Positions 1 through 8,059 are shown, counted from the first letter of the stretch. The stretch is DNA of 15,585 nt from Humisphaera sp. (GCA_025351525.1 JANXVV010000478.1:1-15585), one strand, 5' to 3'. A program made the numbers and translations. Notes: generated by a model not told the origin, from the letters alone.

Positions 1-169
1 CATCGTAAAACGCCGACAATCCCGCTGAAACGGCCCGCCTTCAACACCCAATGTGCGAGTAAGCAACGCCAAATCAGCCCGTCACCCGCCCGCCACCAAT
101 TCCATCGCGCCGGTAGAGGGATGGTGAGAAATGCGGGCTAAACGTGGATCCCGATACTTTCGTCAATCT
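1..169. other. Unassigned stretch before the recJ stop
   Basis: I see no supported gene here. Plus-strand frame 1 is open from the window edge to a TAA at 136-138, giving 45 residues rich in basic and proline residues with no recognisable motif. The minus strand has a short open frame leaving the window at position 1, starting no earlier than a TTG near position 70. Either could be the end of a gene outside the window. A weak imperfect inverted repeat (AGCCCG near 76, CGGGCT at 134-139) brackets the middle, but its stem is too broken to call a terminator for recJ. Confidence 0.4.
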
Positions 170-1966
170 TCATCCCACCACCTTCAGATCCTTCACCTCC
201 AACTCCACATTGCTCCGCCCGTTAAACTCGTTGATCGTCGGTTCCACTGCAAGTTCGATTTTCACGCCCGGCCCCAGTTGATCGAACATCGCACCGTAAT
301 TAAAGGCGATGCACTTCATGCTGCCGGTGGAGTCGCGCACTTGCAGTTGCAGATGATCGCCGGTCTTACCGACGCGCCGCGGGATGGCTGCGATCTCCAA
401 CCCGCGACAGGCCAACAGAGGTTTGCGATTGGCATGGCCGAACGGTCCAAGCCGATGCAAATCGGTGACCAGCGCCGCCGTCATCTGGCTGACGGTCGCC
501 CAGGCTTCCAACGGCAACTGTGCCACCAGCGATTCCGCCGACAGCACCGCTCTGGCGTGTTCGCCGAACGCCTCGCGGAACGCGTCGAAATTCGCCGATT
601 TCAGCTTCAACCCCGCCGCCATCTCATGGCCGCCAAAAGTCTCTAACTGTTCGCGGCAGGCTTCCAGCGCTTTGGTGAGATGGAACCCGACGATCGACCG
701 CCCGCTGCCCTGGCCGTGCCCGTTATTCAGGGCGACCATCACGGTGGGGCGGTGCAATCGGTCGACGATGCGCGAGGCCACGATGCCGATCACACCTGGA
801 TGCCAGCCCTCCGCGCCCAGCACGATTCCATGACAATCGTCGCGATCGAAGCATTGCTCCTGCACCTGTTCCAACGCCGCGTCGAGTATTTTTTTCTCCA
901 CCGCCTGCCGTGCGCGGTTTTGCTGTTCGAGATAGGTGGCGATCTCGATGGCCTGCGCTTCGGTGGCCTTGGTCAGCATCTCCACCGCCAGCCGTGCATG
1001 GCCCATGCGCCCGCAGGCATTCAGTCGTGGGGCGAGTTTGAAACCGACATCGTAACTATCCAGCTTTTGACCGGTGAGTCCCGCCGATTCGATCAGCGCG
1101 ATCAACCCGCGCAACTTGGTTTGCTTCAGTCCCCCGAGCCCGTAATGCGCCAGCACCCGATTTTCACCCACCAACGGCACCACATCCGCAATCGTGCCCA
1201 GCCCCGCGAGAGCCGTCGCCTCGACGAGGAAATTCTTGAACTCCTCGCTCACCTTATTCCCCCCGCTCATCGCCAGGCCCAAACCCCAGGCCAGCTTGAA
1301 CGCCACGCCCGCCCCGCACAGATGCGGGTTCGGATACACCGGATCATTGCCGATACGCGGGTGAACGAGAGTGTAACAATCGGGGAGGATTGGAGTACGG
1401 TCCGCTTTGGCGGACGGAACCTCTCCCGCGAGAATGGTTTCGGGTTGCGATTCCTTCCACTCATGGTGATCGGTAATAATGAGATCGACTCCCCGTGCCT
1501 TGGCGACTTTCGCCTGCTCGATCGCGGTCACGCCGCAATCGACGGTGACGATCAGCTTCGCCCCCAGATCACAAATCTGATTGATGGCGTCGGAGTTCAG
1601 GCCGTATCCTTCTTCGACGCGATGGGGAACGTAGAAATCGACCAGCCCGCCGAAGAGGGTGATCGCGTGCCAGAGGATGCTCGTGGATGTAATGCCGTCG
1701 ACATCGTAGTCGCCGTAGATGACGACCTTTTCTTTGTCGCGGATGGCCCTGGCGATCCGCTCGGCGGCATATCGCAGGTTGCCGATTGCGAACGGTTCGT
1801 GCAGATTCTTGAGGCTCGGGCGCAAAAACGTGGCGCAATCCATCGGCTCACTGATGCCGCGATTCAGCAGAATCTGTGCCAGCAGCGGTGAACTCTTAAG
1901 CTTCGTCGCCAGGTCACCGGCCAACGGATTCGGTTCGGCAATGGTCCAATGCTTGGGGCGGGGCAT
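170..1966 (-). CDS. recJ: Single-stranded-DNA-specific exonuclease RecJ
   Basis: This 598-residue protein belongs to the DHH phosphoesterase superfamily. RecJ degrades single-stranded DNA 5' to 3' in the cytoplasm during RecF-pathway recombination and repair. The metal-binding motifs are all visible: DYDVDG (86-91), VDCGV (142-146), DHH (166-168) and GTIADVVPL (257-265). RLNACGRMGHA follows at 314-324. The DHHA1 part has GWHPGVIGIVASR (387-399), GSGRS (420-424) and GGHEMAAG (445-452). The C-terminal OB-like part has GPFGHANRKP (507-516). The length is normal for the family. The ATG at 1966 is preferred; a TTG at 2005 in the same frame would add 13 residues unlike RecJ. Oddly, residues about 171-191, between DHH and the VHPR segment, look like an insertion, and the DNA there contains a perfect small hairpin (see repeat at 1400-1415). 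The gene stands alone and leftward, divergent from the next operon. Confidence 0.97.
   Translation of the reverse strand: MPRPKHWTIAEPNPLAGDLATKLKSSPLLAQILLNRGISEPMDCATFLRPSLKNLHEPFAIGNLRYAAERIARAIRDKEKVVIYGDYDVDGITSTSILWHAITLFGGLVDFYVPHRVEEGYGLNSDAINQICDLGAKLIVTVDCGVTAIEQAKVAKARGVDLIITDHHEWKESQPETILAGEVPSAKADRTPILPDCYTLVHPRIGNDPVYPNPHLCGAGVAFKLAWGLGLAMSGGNKVSEEFKNFLVEATALAGLGTIADVVPLVGENRVLAHYGLGGLKQTKLRGLIALIESAGLTGQKLDSYDVGFKLAPRLNACGRMGHARLAVEMLTKATEAQAIEIATYLEQQNRARQAVEKKILDAALEQVQEQCFDRDDCHGIVLGAEGWHPGVIGIVASRIVDRLHRPTVMVALNNGHGQGSGRSIVGFHLTKALEACREQLETFGGHEMAAGLKLKSANFDAFREAFGEHARAVLSAESLVAQLPLEAWATVSQMTAALVTDLHRLGPFGHANRKPLLACRGLEIAAIPRRVGKTGDHLQLQVRDSTGSMKCIAFNYGAMFDQLGPGVKIELAVEPTINEFNGRSNVELEVKDLKVVG
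1400..1415. repeat. Perfect 6-bp hairpin inside recJ
   Basis: The sequence GTCCGC TTTG GCGGAC is a perfect inverted repeat with a four-base loop. On the recJ strand it encodes about residues 184-189 (SAKAD region). It lies in the linker after the DHH motif, where I expect RecJ proteins to be shorter. The stem resembles the left hairpin of the doublet at 15389-15465 (GGTCCGC...GCGGGCC), but relatedness is only suggested. Confidence 0.6.
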
Positions 1967-2013
1967 CCGTGCGCCTTTGAAGGGGAAAAGGGGTCCGGTG
2001 AACAACGGCGATC

Positions 2014-2042
2014 ATCATAGTCGGCGTTGCCAAGTCGCTCAA
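2014..2042 (-). promoter_or_regulatory. Candidate sigma-70-type promoter for recJ
   Basis: Read on the minus strand, a -35-like TTGAGC (2042-2037) is followed after exactly 17 bases by TATGAT (2019-2014), which matches the TATAAT consensus at five of six positions. Transcription would start near 2007, leaving an untranslated leader of about 40 bases before the ATG at 1966. This is a consensus match only, and planctomycete promoters are poorly characterised. Confidence 0.45.
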
Positions 2043-2069
2043 CGACATGCGACACCCTCCCTCCAAATT

Positions 2070-2146
2070 ATTTAGCTGTCTCGCTTGCGAGGCGCGTCCA
2101 GCGGGATCACGTCGAGAGACGCGCCTCGCAAGCGAGACGGCTAAAT
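2070..2146. repeat. Inverted doublet of TTTAGC-tagged palindromes (copy 1)
   Basis: The arms 2070-2098 and 2118-2146 pair over 29 bases with one mismatch, around a 19-base loop. Each arm is itself a hairpin built on CTCGCTTGCGAG, preceded on its outer side by TTTAGC. The same type of unit, with changed stem bases, forms the doublet at 15389-15465. The element fills the gap between the divergent recJ and lipoprotein promoters. The architecture is that of a REPIN (two inverted REP units); mobility by a REP-associated transposase is inference. Confidence 0.85.
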
Positions 2147-2178
2147 GAGGCGTATTCCGAAGATTCACCAAATAATCA

Positions 2179-2210
2179 TTGACATCCCCCCTTGCGCGCG
2201 GGTCTACTAT
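2179..2210 (+). promoter_or_regulatory. Candidate promoter of the three-gene envelope cluster
   Basis: A perfect -35 hexamer TTGACA (2179-2184) is followed after 20 bases by TACTAT (2205-2210). The spacing is longer than the usual 17. TACTAT ends only four bases before the ATG at 2215, and no Shine-Dalgarno sequence is present, so a leaderless or nearly leaderless transcript is possible. The same hexamer sits five bases before the GTG at 13817. Confidence 0.35.
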
Positions 2211-2214
2211 TGAC

Positions 2215-3123
2215 ATGAGCCAGCCCACTTCCTTCCTCAAAATGGCGTTCCTCTCCGGTGTCTCCCTTTTCTTCCTCGGCGGTTGCATCCACCAGACGTG
2301 GACCTACCGCGCGGTTTCAGGGGTCAACGTCACCCGCCCTTACGAGCCGGGCAGCCAGGGACCGCTGGTTCTGGTCTCCATGCCCGATGCCAATAGCACC
2401 GCCCCTGTGGTGCGATCGAATCCAACGAAGATCATCGATCAAATGTCTATCCAACAGATCGGCATGTTGGATCGCGGGATGGTGGACAAAATTTCCCGGC
2501 GCGACGCCGCCGTCGCCAATCTCCATAAGCTTCAACTGCAACTCGGCGAAAGCCATCCGAAAATCATGGAAGCTAAGCTGGAGGTGGAAGAGGACAATCA
2601 GGCGATCGAAAGTTACGCCAAAGAATATCGCGACATGCAGCGCGGCAAAGCCACGATGGTCGGCGGCAACCTTGCCCCCGCGCCGGTGGAGACGCGCAAG
2701 CCGCAGACGGTGCTGATGGCTTCGGTGCGGCGTGATTTCGGCAAATACGAGACGAGCGTTGGCCGAACGGTCGTGCTGTTCATCGACGGCGACCCCGCCC
2801 CCGGTGAATACTGGCTGAACCCGGACAACTCGGTGCTCATCGGTTTCAGCGCCTACTCCGCCCCCGCCCGCACACGGGTCGGGTTGACCGGTTCGATCAA
2901 AATCATCAGCGTGAAAGACGGGAGCGTCGAAGCGGACATCGCCATTCACGAAACCACCGAAGCCGACTCCACCCTCTGGGTCGAACGGCCCTACGATCCG
3001 ATGAACTGGCAGGCACCCTGGACCGTCACCGGTCGGCATGTCTTTCAGATGACCACGCAGGATGATCCCGCCCTTCGCAAAGCCGCGCTGCAATGGATGC
3101 GCGCGGAAGACCTGAAGAAATGA
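2215..3123 (+). CDS. Predicted lipoprotein of unknown function, first gene of an envelope cluster
   Basis: I do not recognise the family. The 302-residue product opens with a lipoprotein signal: hydrophobic residues 11-21 and a lipobox LGGC with Cys24. Residues about 75-145 are predicted helical and highly charged. They contain GESHPKIMEAKLEVEEDNQ, reminiscent of the helical segment that precedes the coiled coil in Wzz/GumC-type chain-length proteins (the NHPKV-like turn), but no homology is claimed. The C-terminal half looks like a beta-rich globular domain. The ATG at 2215 is chosen because it directly precedes the signal peptide; an in-frame TTG at 2179 overlaps the promoter-like TTGACA. 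The stop codon overlaps the next start as ATGA, implying translational coupling with the membrane gene at 3120. Confidence 0.8.
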   Translation: MSQPTSFLKMAFLSGVSLFFLGGCIHQTWTYRAVSGVNVTRPYEPGSQGPLVLVSMPDANSTAPVVRSNPTKIIDQMSIQQIGMLDRGMVDKISRRDAAVANLHKLQLQLGESHPKIMEAKLEVEEDNQAIESYAKEYRDMQRGKATMVGGNLAPAPVETRKPQTVLMASVRRDFGKYETSVGRTVVLFIDGDPAPGEYWLNPDNSVLIGFSAYSAPARTRVGLTGSIKIISVKDGSVEADIAIHETTEADSTLWVERPYDPMNWQAPWTVTGRHVFQMTTQDDPALRKAALQWMRAEDLKK

Positions 3124-3944
3124 GCATCGACGATTTTAAATGGTGGCACTGGTTTGCAATCAGCATCGTCCTCGGACTGACCGTCGGCTATCTGCAAACG
3201 GTGGTCGGGTTTGACCCTTTGCGGGCCGAGCGCAGAGCGCTCGATCAGCGCGTGTTTGAGAATGAACTGCACAAAAAGGTGCAGGGCAAACCAACACTGA
3301 AGGACATACGCCTCTACCCCGATGGGCCGCTCCTTCTATTGAAATTTCAACGACTCGCCCCTTCAAGCGATGGCCTCACTTTCGTCTATGGCGAATGGCA
3401 GATGACCCCGCCCGTGCCGTATCGCCCGCAAACGGATGAGCCGCACGATCGTGGGCCGACCTATACCGTGATGAACTACCTGGCGGATACGGCCCGCAAA
3501 GATCCTTCCATCTCATACCGATATGCCTGGTGGGCCACAAAACCGATGACCGTGCTTCTATGGACGGCCGGCAGCATGGTGGTGATCGGTGGCATCTGGC
3601 CCGTCGTCGTCAATCTGCTGATCGGTGCCGGTTTCGGTCGCCGTGCGACTTCGGAGGTGGACTACGATCTGAGCCGTTTTCAAAGTGAAAAAGATTTGAT
3701 TCCCGCCACAGTTCCCAACGATGACGATGCGTTAAAGCTGCGCGAGTTGGAAGAGGAGTTGTTAAAGAACCTGCGGAAGAATGCGGAGGTTCCGGTTGTG
3801 GTCGCGGCAGTTCCAGCCGCCCCGATCAAGTCGCTCGATTCCGATCCGCTGCCTGCTTTGGCGACCCCCACGGCCGAAGACGACCGGGAATTCACCGGGC
3901 AATTTTATCCGGTGACGCATGGGGCGAAGAAGAAAAAGAGTTGA
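3120..3944 (+). CDS. Two-span membrane protein of unknown function
   Basis: The 274-residue product has a membrane segment near residues 9-29 (WFAISIVLGLTVGYLQTVV) and a second near 142-170 (VLLWTAGSMVVIGGIWPVVV). A globular domain of about 110 residues lies between them and, if the N-terminus is inside, faces the periplasm. The C-terminal 100 residues are charged, with a predicted helix (LKLRELEEELLKNLRKN), then a proline/alanine-rich linker and a basic GAKKKKS end. The ATG at 3120 shares bases with the preceding TGA, so the two proteins are probably made together. In-frame codons further upstream would only extend the protein into the lipoprotein gene. I recognise no catalytic motif. A role as part of an envelope complex with its neighbours is inferred from position alone. 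Confidence 0.85.
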   Translation: MSIDDFKWWHWFAISIVLGLTVGYLQTVVGFDPLRAERRALDQRVFENELHKKVQGKPTLKDIRLYPDGPLLLLKFQRLAPSSDGLTFVYGEWQMTPPVPYRPQTDEPHDRGPTYTVMNYLADTARKDPSISYRYAWWATKPMTVLLWTAGSMVVIGGIWPVVVNLLIGAGFGRRATSEVDYDLSRFQSEKDLIPATVPNDDDALKLRELEEELLKNLRKNAEVPVVVAAVPAAPIKSLDSDPLPALATPTAEDDREFTGQFYPVTHGAKKKKS

Positions 3945-3957
3945 ACCACAAGCGAAT

Positions 3958-3961
3958 GGAG
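3958..3961 (+). promoter_or_regulatory. Shine-Dalgarno-like GGAG for the gene at 3969
   Basis: GGAG lies seven bases before the ATG at 3969 and supports that start. It is one of the few clear Shine-Dalgarno-like sites in the window; most starts here have none. Confidence 0.5.
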
Positions 3962-3968
3962 CGTCCGG

Positions 3969-5207
3969 ATGGGTGAAAAAACAGGTCCAACTGCGATTAA
4001 ACCCCCTGTCGTTCCCGCACCCCCGGTGTGGGCCGCCGATGTCGACCGCCGTGCGCGGCTCGCTCGCAACTCGGCGGTCATCGCCTCCACCCTCGTCAGC
4101 ATCGTGGTCGCGGCGATTGCCATCGGCGTGTTCGTGCTGCTGCGAGAACGACCCGTCGAGACCGTGGTGACGCCTTCCACCGGGGGGACGCTCGGGACCG
4201 CGAACAATTCCATGCGCGTGGAATACCAGGAATATCAATGGCAGCGCGGTGCCGCGCCGGTGCGGATGATCCGCAAGGAGGAAGGGTTCTGTTACCTCAC
4301 GCGAGTCAGCGGTGAATTCGCCGGCATGGGTGAGCAGGCCCGGGTCTACATCGAGTCCGATGGTTACTGGTATCTGCACGGCAGTTCCTTCAAGCCCCTG
4401 GGGGCCAGTGCCATGAGCGTGCGATTCGTGTCACGGCCCTTCGCCAGCGCGTCATTTCCCGCAAAAGAGAAATGGCCCGAAACCCTGGCCCGTCTGGAAG
4501 CGAGCGAAGATTCGCAGGTCCGCGCGGTGGCCAAGGCCGAGCATGATGGCCCGCCGGAAGACGCGATGGATCGGGCCCGATTCGCGGACCTGTGGAACAG
4601 CGCCTCCGAAAAAGTCGCCAACGTCGATCGCGCGGCTCTGGTCTCGCATGCGATCCATCTGTACGAAACTTCAACCGGTGTCGGCCCCGTCACCGCCGCC
4701 AGCGTGGCCGCCAAGCTCAATCGCCTTCGGCAGAATGCGCTGAATGACCTGACGCAATGGAAACGCCAGTCCGGCAAATGGGACGTCTCGCCCGACGGCA
4801 AGATCCGCGGCCTGGGCGATGCGGCGATGATGTTCACCCATCAACTGCCCCGCGATTGCTCCCTCGAATTTCATCTGAACGTCGTCGAGGGAATGCGGCC
4901 GCGCATCCGATTTCTCGGCACCGATTTTTACGTGGGCAACGAAGGGTACGATCAGGTCATCGCGCCCTACGGCGCGGTCAGTTCCCAGGGCACTTCAACG
5001 CGCTATGGCAACAACGAGGAAATCAAACTGGGCATCAGGTTTGTCGGTGAGAAATTCGAGCTGTCCGTCAACGATGCGGTGACCGCCCGCGGCACCCGTA
5101 AAACACCGCCTGAAACCGTGGGCCTGCGCATCGAAGCCGGTGATTTCTGGAGTGCCGGCGACGTGCTGTTCTGGGGATTCAAACTCACACCGGCAACGGG
5201 TGGGTAG
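3969..5207 (+). CDS. Single-span membrane protein with C-terminal LamG/DUF1080-like domain
   Basis: The 412-residue product begins with a proline-rich cytoplasmic stretch (1-25) and one membrane helix near 35-57, so most of it is extracytoplasmic. Residues about 85-125 contain KEEGFCYLTRVSGEFAGMGE and RVYIESDGYWYLHGSS. This pattern, of the type GFCxLTxVxGxFxGxGE...DGYWYLxG, recurs in planctomycete surface proteins. A helical stretch (about 200-255, FADLWNSASEKV...) resembles the segment often found before LamG/DUF1080 domains in this phylum. The last 145 residues look like such a concanavalin-fold domain, often involved in glycan binding. It follows the membrane gene by 24 bases on the same strand and ends the cluster. 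Domain calls rest on pattern memory, not a search. Confidence 0.8.
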   Translation: MGEKTGPTAIKPPVVPAPPVWAADVDRRARLARNSAVIASTLVSIVVAAIAIGVFVLLRERPVETVVTPSTGGTLGTANNSMRVEYQEYQWQRGAAPVRMIRKEEGFCYLTRVSGEFAGMGEQARVYIESDGYWYLHGSSFKPLGASAMSVRFVSRPFASASFPAKEKWPETLARLEASEDSQVRAVAKAEHDGPPEDAMDRARFADLWNSASEKVANVDRAALVSHAIHLYETSTGVGPVTAASVAAKLNRLRQNALNDLTQWKRQSGKWDVSPDGKIRGLGDAAMMFTHQLPRDCSLEFHLNVVEGMRPRIRFLGTDFYVGNEGYDQVIAPYGAVSSQGTSTRYGNNEEIKLGIRFVGEKFELSVNDAVTARGTRKTPPETVGLRIEAGDFWSAGDVLFWGFKLTPATGG

Positions 5208-5319
5208 CAACCGACCGCTGCCAAGTGTAAACGCGTTCAAAAGCCCATGGAACTTGTTCCAGGGGAGTCTGAGAATGTGCGAAGCACTTTATTGATTCAG
5301 CGGTCGAAAAACGCGCGGA
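5208..5319. other. Convergent intergenic gap with nested inverted repeats
   Basis: This gap separates two convergent genes. CGACCGCTG (5212-5220) and CAGCGGTCG (5298-5306) form a perfect 9-base inverted repeat 77 bases apart. Inside it, AAGTG (5223-5227) can pair with CACTT (5285-5289), and TGGAAC TT GTTCCA (5248-5261) is a perfect 6-base hairpin. No T-tract follows, so it is not a standard intrinsic terminator, but it may fold and help separate the two transcripts. Confidence 0.45.
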
Positions 5320-7968
5320 CTATTTTTCAAACTCTGCCCGCCGTTGACGGTGGCGCGGTTGATTTGGTTCGAACACTTCACATTGCTTCATCAACCCCAC
5401 CGCTTTTTCGCGATTCCCCAACCGGTAATAAATCTCGGCCAGGGTGTCGATCCCGCTGGTGTCGCGTGGCCGCAATTCCACGGAACGCTCCGCGTAAGCT
5501 AATGCCGCCTTCAACTCATAGCCGCACTTCACCGCCAGCCAGGCGATCTCATTGCGGAGGTGACCGCTGTTGGGATATTTGGCGCACAAGTCTCGCAGCG
5601 GTCGATACACCGCGTCGAACAATTCCCTGGCGGCCGTCTCCTGCCCGAGCGTTTTCAATTCCGGAACCGCCTCGGTGATGAATTCAATACTGACCGGCGC
5701 GCGGGCCAGCATCTCTCGAAACGCCGCCATCGCTTCCGGAACCCGGCCCTGCTGATACAGCGACCGGGCTTCCTGATAATGGGCGTATCGCGGGATTTCC
5801 AAATAGGCCAGGTCTCCCTGAAATTTCGCTCCCAGATCCGGCACGACCAGCGCGAACACCTGCCATAGTTCGGCGGCGGCACCGGGGTCGCGATCGGCCA
5901 GATCGTTCGCCATGAAACGGCAGTTGTCGTAGTAAAGCAGACCGCGTGGTGTGCCCAGGCGGCTGATGTCCCGTCGAATCACCGACGCATCGGCCCCGTG
6001 ATCATCCGCGGTCATCTGGTCGGCCAGTGCCGCCATGGCGCGATTGTCGCCCAACGTCCGGTGCCTGGCCTGCTCCATCAGCGCATCGCCGTCTTTCGTT
6101 TGGCCCGCTTGATGCAGCGCCCAACCGCGCAGCCAGATGACATCCGATGAATATCCCATTTTCGCCGCGCAAATCTCACACGTCTCCACGGCGGCGAGCC
6201 ATTGTTTGTGACGTAACTGCCATCGGGGGACAAACAGATACAGATCGCGCGGCACATCATGCGACCAGGCAAACACCTCGCGAAGCCGATCGAAATACTT
6301 TTCGGACAAAGCGCTTTGCCCGGCGGCATCGAGGGCGTCGATGAGCAGTTCCAGCCGTCGCATGCGCAGGGCGTTGAAACCCGGAGCCGTCAGGGGGCCG
6401 TCCATTTTCAGCCCGAGCGCGGTCCATTCCTCCGCCGTCATTTTCCCGGCGAAGATATGATCCACGATGTCCAGCGCCCCGTTCCAAAGCGTGTCCGGCG
6501 AGGGTGACGGCGGGGCGAGCGTCGACCACCACTGGCCGACCACGATCCCCCGGCCGGGATACATGCCGTCGAAAAGCCGTTGACGATCATCGGTCGGTTT
6601 GGCAACCTTCAATGCGCCAAGGAGATGCTCCCGTGCCTTGCCGACAAATTCCGCATCGGTTTGCCCCACCTCGCGCTCGACCTCCGCGAGGGTCGCCAGC
6701 GCGGTGAATCGATTGGCTTCGGTGCCATCCGCCATGGCATCCATCGAGGCGGTTTTCAACAGCACTTTGGCCTCGGCCGCATTCCCCAACCGCCAGAGAA
6801 GTCGCGCAGCCATCGCTGCGAGGCGGGGCACTTCAGGATGGCCCTCTGCTTTAGCGCGCGGGAGCAGCGCCAAAGCGTCGTCGAACTTGCCGGCAAACGC
6901 ATCAAACTCGAACGCGGTGGCGTAGCGCTTCTGATCGATCAGCAGTCGCACCGCCTCATCTACGCGATCGTTCAACAGCAGCGCGGTCGCCACCGGCCAG
7001 TACACGCCGGGACTTGTTTTGAACCGTGCCTGGATCTCGGCGATGGTTTTTTCAAACGCGGCTGCGTCGCCGCTCAACCGCTGTGTGGTGGCCAAAAGGG
7101 TCAACCGTCGCATCTCCGTCGCCGGTGTTGTTGGATCCCCGGCAAACGACGCCGCCAGCTTTTTCCAATCATGCCGCTCCAACGCGAAGGTCTGAACCAG
7201 CGCCGTTTCCCCCGACTTCTCGGCGACCGCGATGGCACGATCGAGATCGCCCGCCGCCCGATAGAGAAACGCCAGCTCTCGCGGAAGATTCAGGCCCTCG
7301 GCTTCACCGCGATCGAGCCGCGCCTGCAGTTCCGCGGACTTCACCGCCAGTTTGCCCTCATCGCGCAGCAAAGCGGCATAGGCCCGAATCGCAATCTCAT
7401 TGCCCGCCTCCGCCCCGGTAGCCAGCAACCGCTCGGCGGCGTCATGGTCCTCGCGCTGAAGCAACAGCGCAGCCGTCTGCGGCAGCGCCGCCGATTCCGC
7501 CACCAGAATCTGCCGGATCAATCCCGCCAACCAAAGATCCTGCTCTTCCTCCGCAAGCTTCGCCAGCACCACATATCCATAGCCCCCTTTGCGAGAGAGC
7601 TCCGTCAGAATCGTGTGCTTCTCGCTCCCCTCGACTTCCTGATACCGCTCGGCCAGATCGGTGACATCCTTCGGCGTGTCGGGAAAAATACCGTGAGCGA
7701 AACGATCGAGGATTCTCTCGGCCCGCGAGCGCACTTCCGGATCATCGTCCCCGGCCGCCCGACGCAAAACCGGCATCGCCGATAGCCCGGCGGAGAAAAG
7801 CGTCTGCGATGCCTTTTCCCGAACATCGAACCGCTCACTGGATAGATCGCGCACGGCCTGGTCGATCTCAGTTTGACTCGGGGCGGCGTCAGCGAAAATT
7901 GCCAACGCAAGAGTGATCGCCCCCACCATGGCGATGCGGCGAAGGATGCAGGACGGTTGGCGAAACAT
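5320..7968 (-). CDS. Secreted or periplasmic HEAT/TPR helical-repeat protein
   Basis: The 882-residue product starts with a signal peptide (MFRQPSCILRRIAMVGAITL... with likely cleavage after ADA, residue 28). Residues about 32-95 look like a HEAT-type repeat (VREKASQTLFSAGLSAMPVL, then DDPEVRSRAERIL). The middle is continuous alpha-helical repeat of TPR/SEL1-like character (for example LAFLYRAAGDLDRAIAVAEK). The C-terminus has clear TPRs (ALAYAERSVELRP then GIDTLAEIYYRLGNREKAV, about 820-860). Such proteins act as interaction scaffolds; the partner is unknown and no catalytic motif is visible. The frame stays open for 200 codons upstream of 7968, but that extension has no signal peptide and runs antisense through the start of the next gene, so I reject it. 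The gene is divergent from the DUF1549/DUF1553 gene. Confidence 0.88.
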   Translation of the reverse strand: MFRQPSCILRRIAMVGAITLALAIFADAAPSQTEIDQAVRDLSSERFDVREKASQTLFSAGLSAMPVLRRAAGDDDPEVRSRAERILDRFAHGIFPDTPKDVTDLAERYQEVEGSEKHTILTELSRKGGYGYVVLAKLAEEEQDLWLAGLIRQILVAESAALPQTAALLLQREDHDAAERLLATGAEAGNEIAIRAYAALLRDEGKLAVKSAELQARLDRGEAEGLNLPRELAFLYRAAGDLDRAIAVAEKSGETALVQTFALERHDWKKLAASFAGDPTTPATEMRRLTLLATTQRLSGDAAAFEKTIAEIQARFKTSPGVYWPVATALLLNDRVDEAVRLLIDQKRYATAFEFDAFAGKFDDALALLPRAKAEGHPEVPRLAAMAARLLWRLGNAAEAKVLLKTASMDAMADGTEANRFTALATLAEVEREVGQTDAEFVGKAREHLLGALKVAKPTDDRQRLFDGMYPGRGIVVGQWWSTLAPPSPSPDTLWNGALDIVDHIFAGKMTAEEWTALGLKMDGPLTAPGFNALRMRRLELLIDALDAAGQSALSEKYFDRLREVFAWSHDVPRDLYLFVPRWQLRHKQWLAAVETCEICAAKMGYSSDVIWLRGWALHQAGQTKDGDALMEQARHRTLGDNRAMAALADQMTADDHGADASVIRRDISRLGTPRGLLYYDNCRFMANDLADRDPGAAAELWQVFALVVPDLGAKFQGDLAYLEIPRYAHYQEARSLYQQGRVPEAMAAFREMLARAPVSIEFITEAVPELKTLGQETAARELFDAVYRPLRDLCAKYPNSGHLRNEIAWLAVKCGYELKAALAYAERSVELRPRDTSGIDTLAEIYYRLGNREKAVGLMKQCEVFEPNQPRHRQRRAEFEK

Positions 7969-7975
7969 CGAAGGT

Positions 7976-8003
7976 ATTGTGCCACGCGACGCCGGATTCA
8001 CAA
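7976..8003 (-). promoter_or_regulatory. Weak candidate promoter for the HEAT/TPR gene
   Basis: On the minus strand TTGTGA (8003-7998) is followed after 16 bases by CACAAT (7981-7976), which is seven bases before the ATG at 7968. Both hexamers match consensus at four of six positions. There is no Shine-Dalgarno sequence, so a leaderless start is possible. Confidence 0.25.
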
Positions 8004-8029
8004 TGCGAAAACTGTAGAATGCTCCTGTC

Positions 8030-8059
8030 CCCTCCCCCGATGTACTCATGGGGGGAGGG
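8030..8059. repeat. C/G-tract hairpin between divergent genes
   Basis: CCCTCCCCC (8030-8038) pairs perfectly with GGGGGAGGG (8051-8059). The interior GATGTACTCATG can form three more pairs (ATG/CAT) after one G-G mismatch. The strong hairpin is a single unit, not a doublet. It sits midway between the divergent starts at 7968 and 8113. It may belong to the same class of intergenic palindromes as the others in the window. Confidence 0.7.

Noticed and set aside
680..1891. 403-codon plus-strand open frame opposite recJ
   Set aside because: It is antisense to a clear RecJ with all its motifs. The translation has no recognisable domain and is rich in H, R, Q and D, typical of a shadow frame in GC-rich DNA.
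2070..2146. Intrinsic terminator or transposon terminal inverted repeats
   Set aside because: No T-tract follows either arm, both flanking genes point away from it, and there is no transposase gene between or near the arms.
6580..7785. 401-codon plus-strand open frame
   Set aside because: It is antisense to the HEAT/TPR gene. The composition is basic and glutamine-rich, without motifs.
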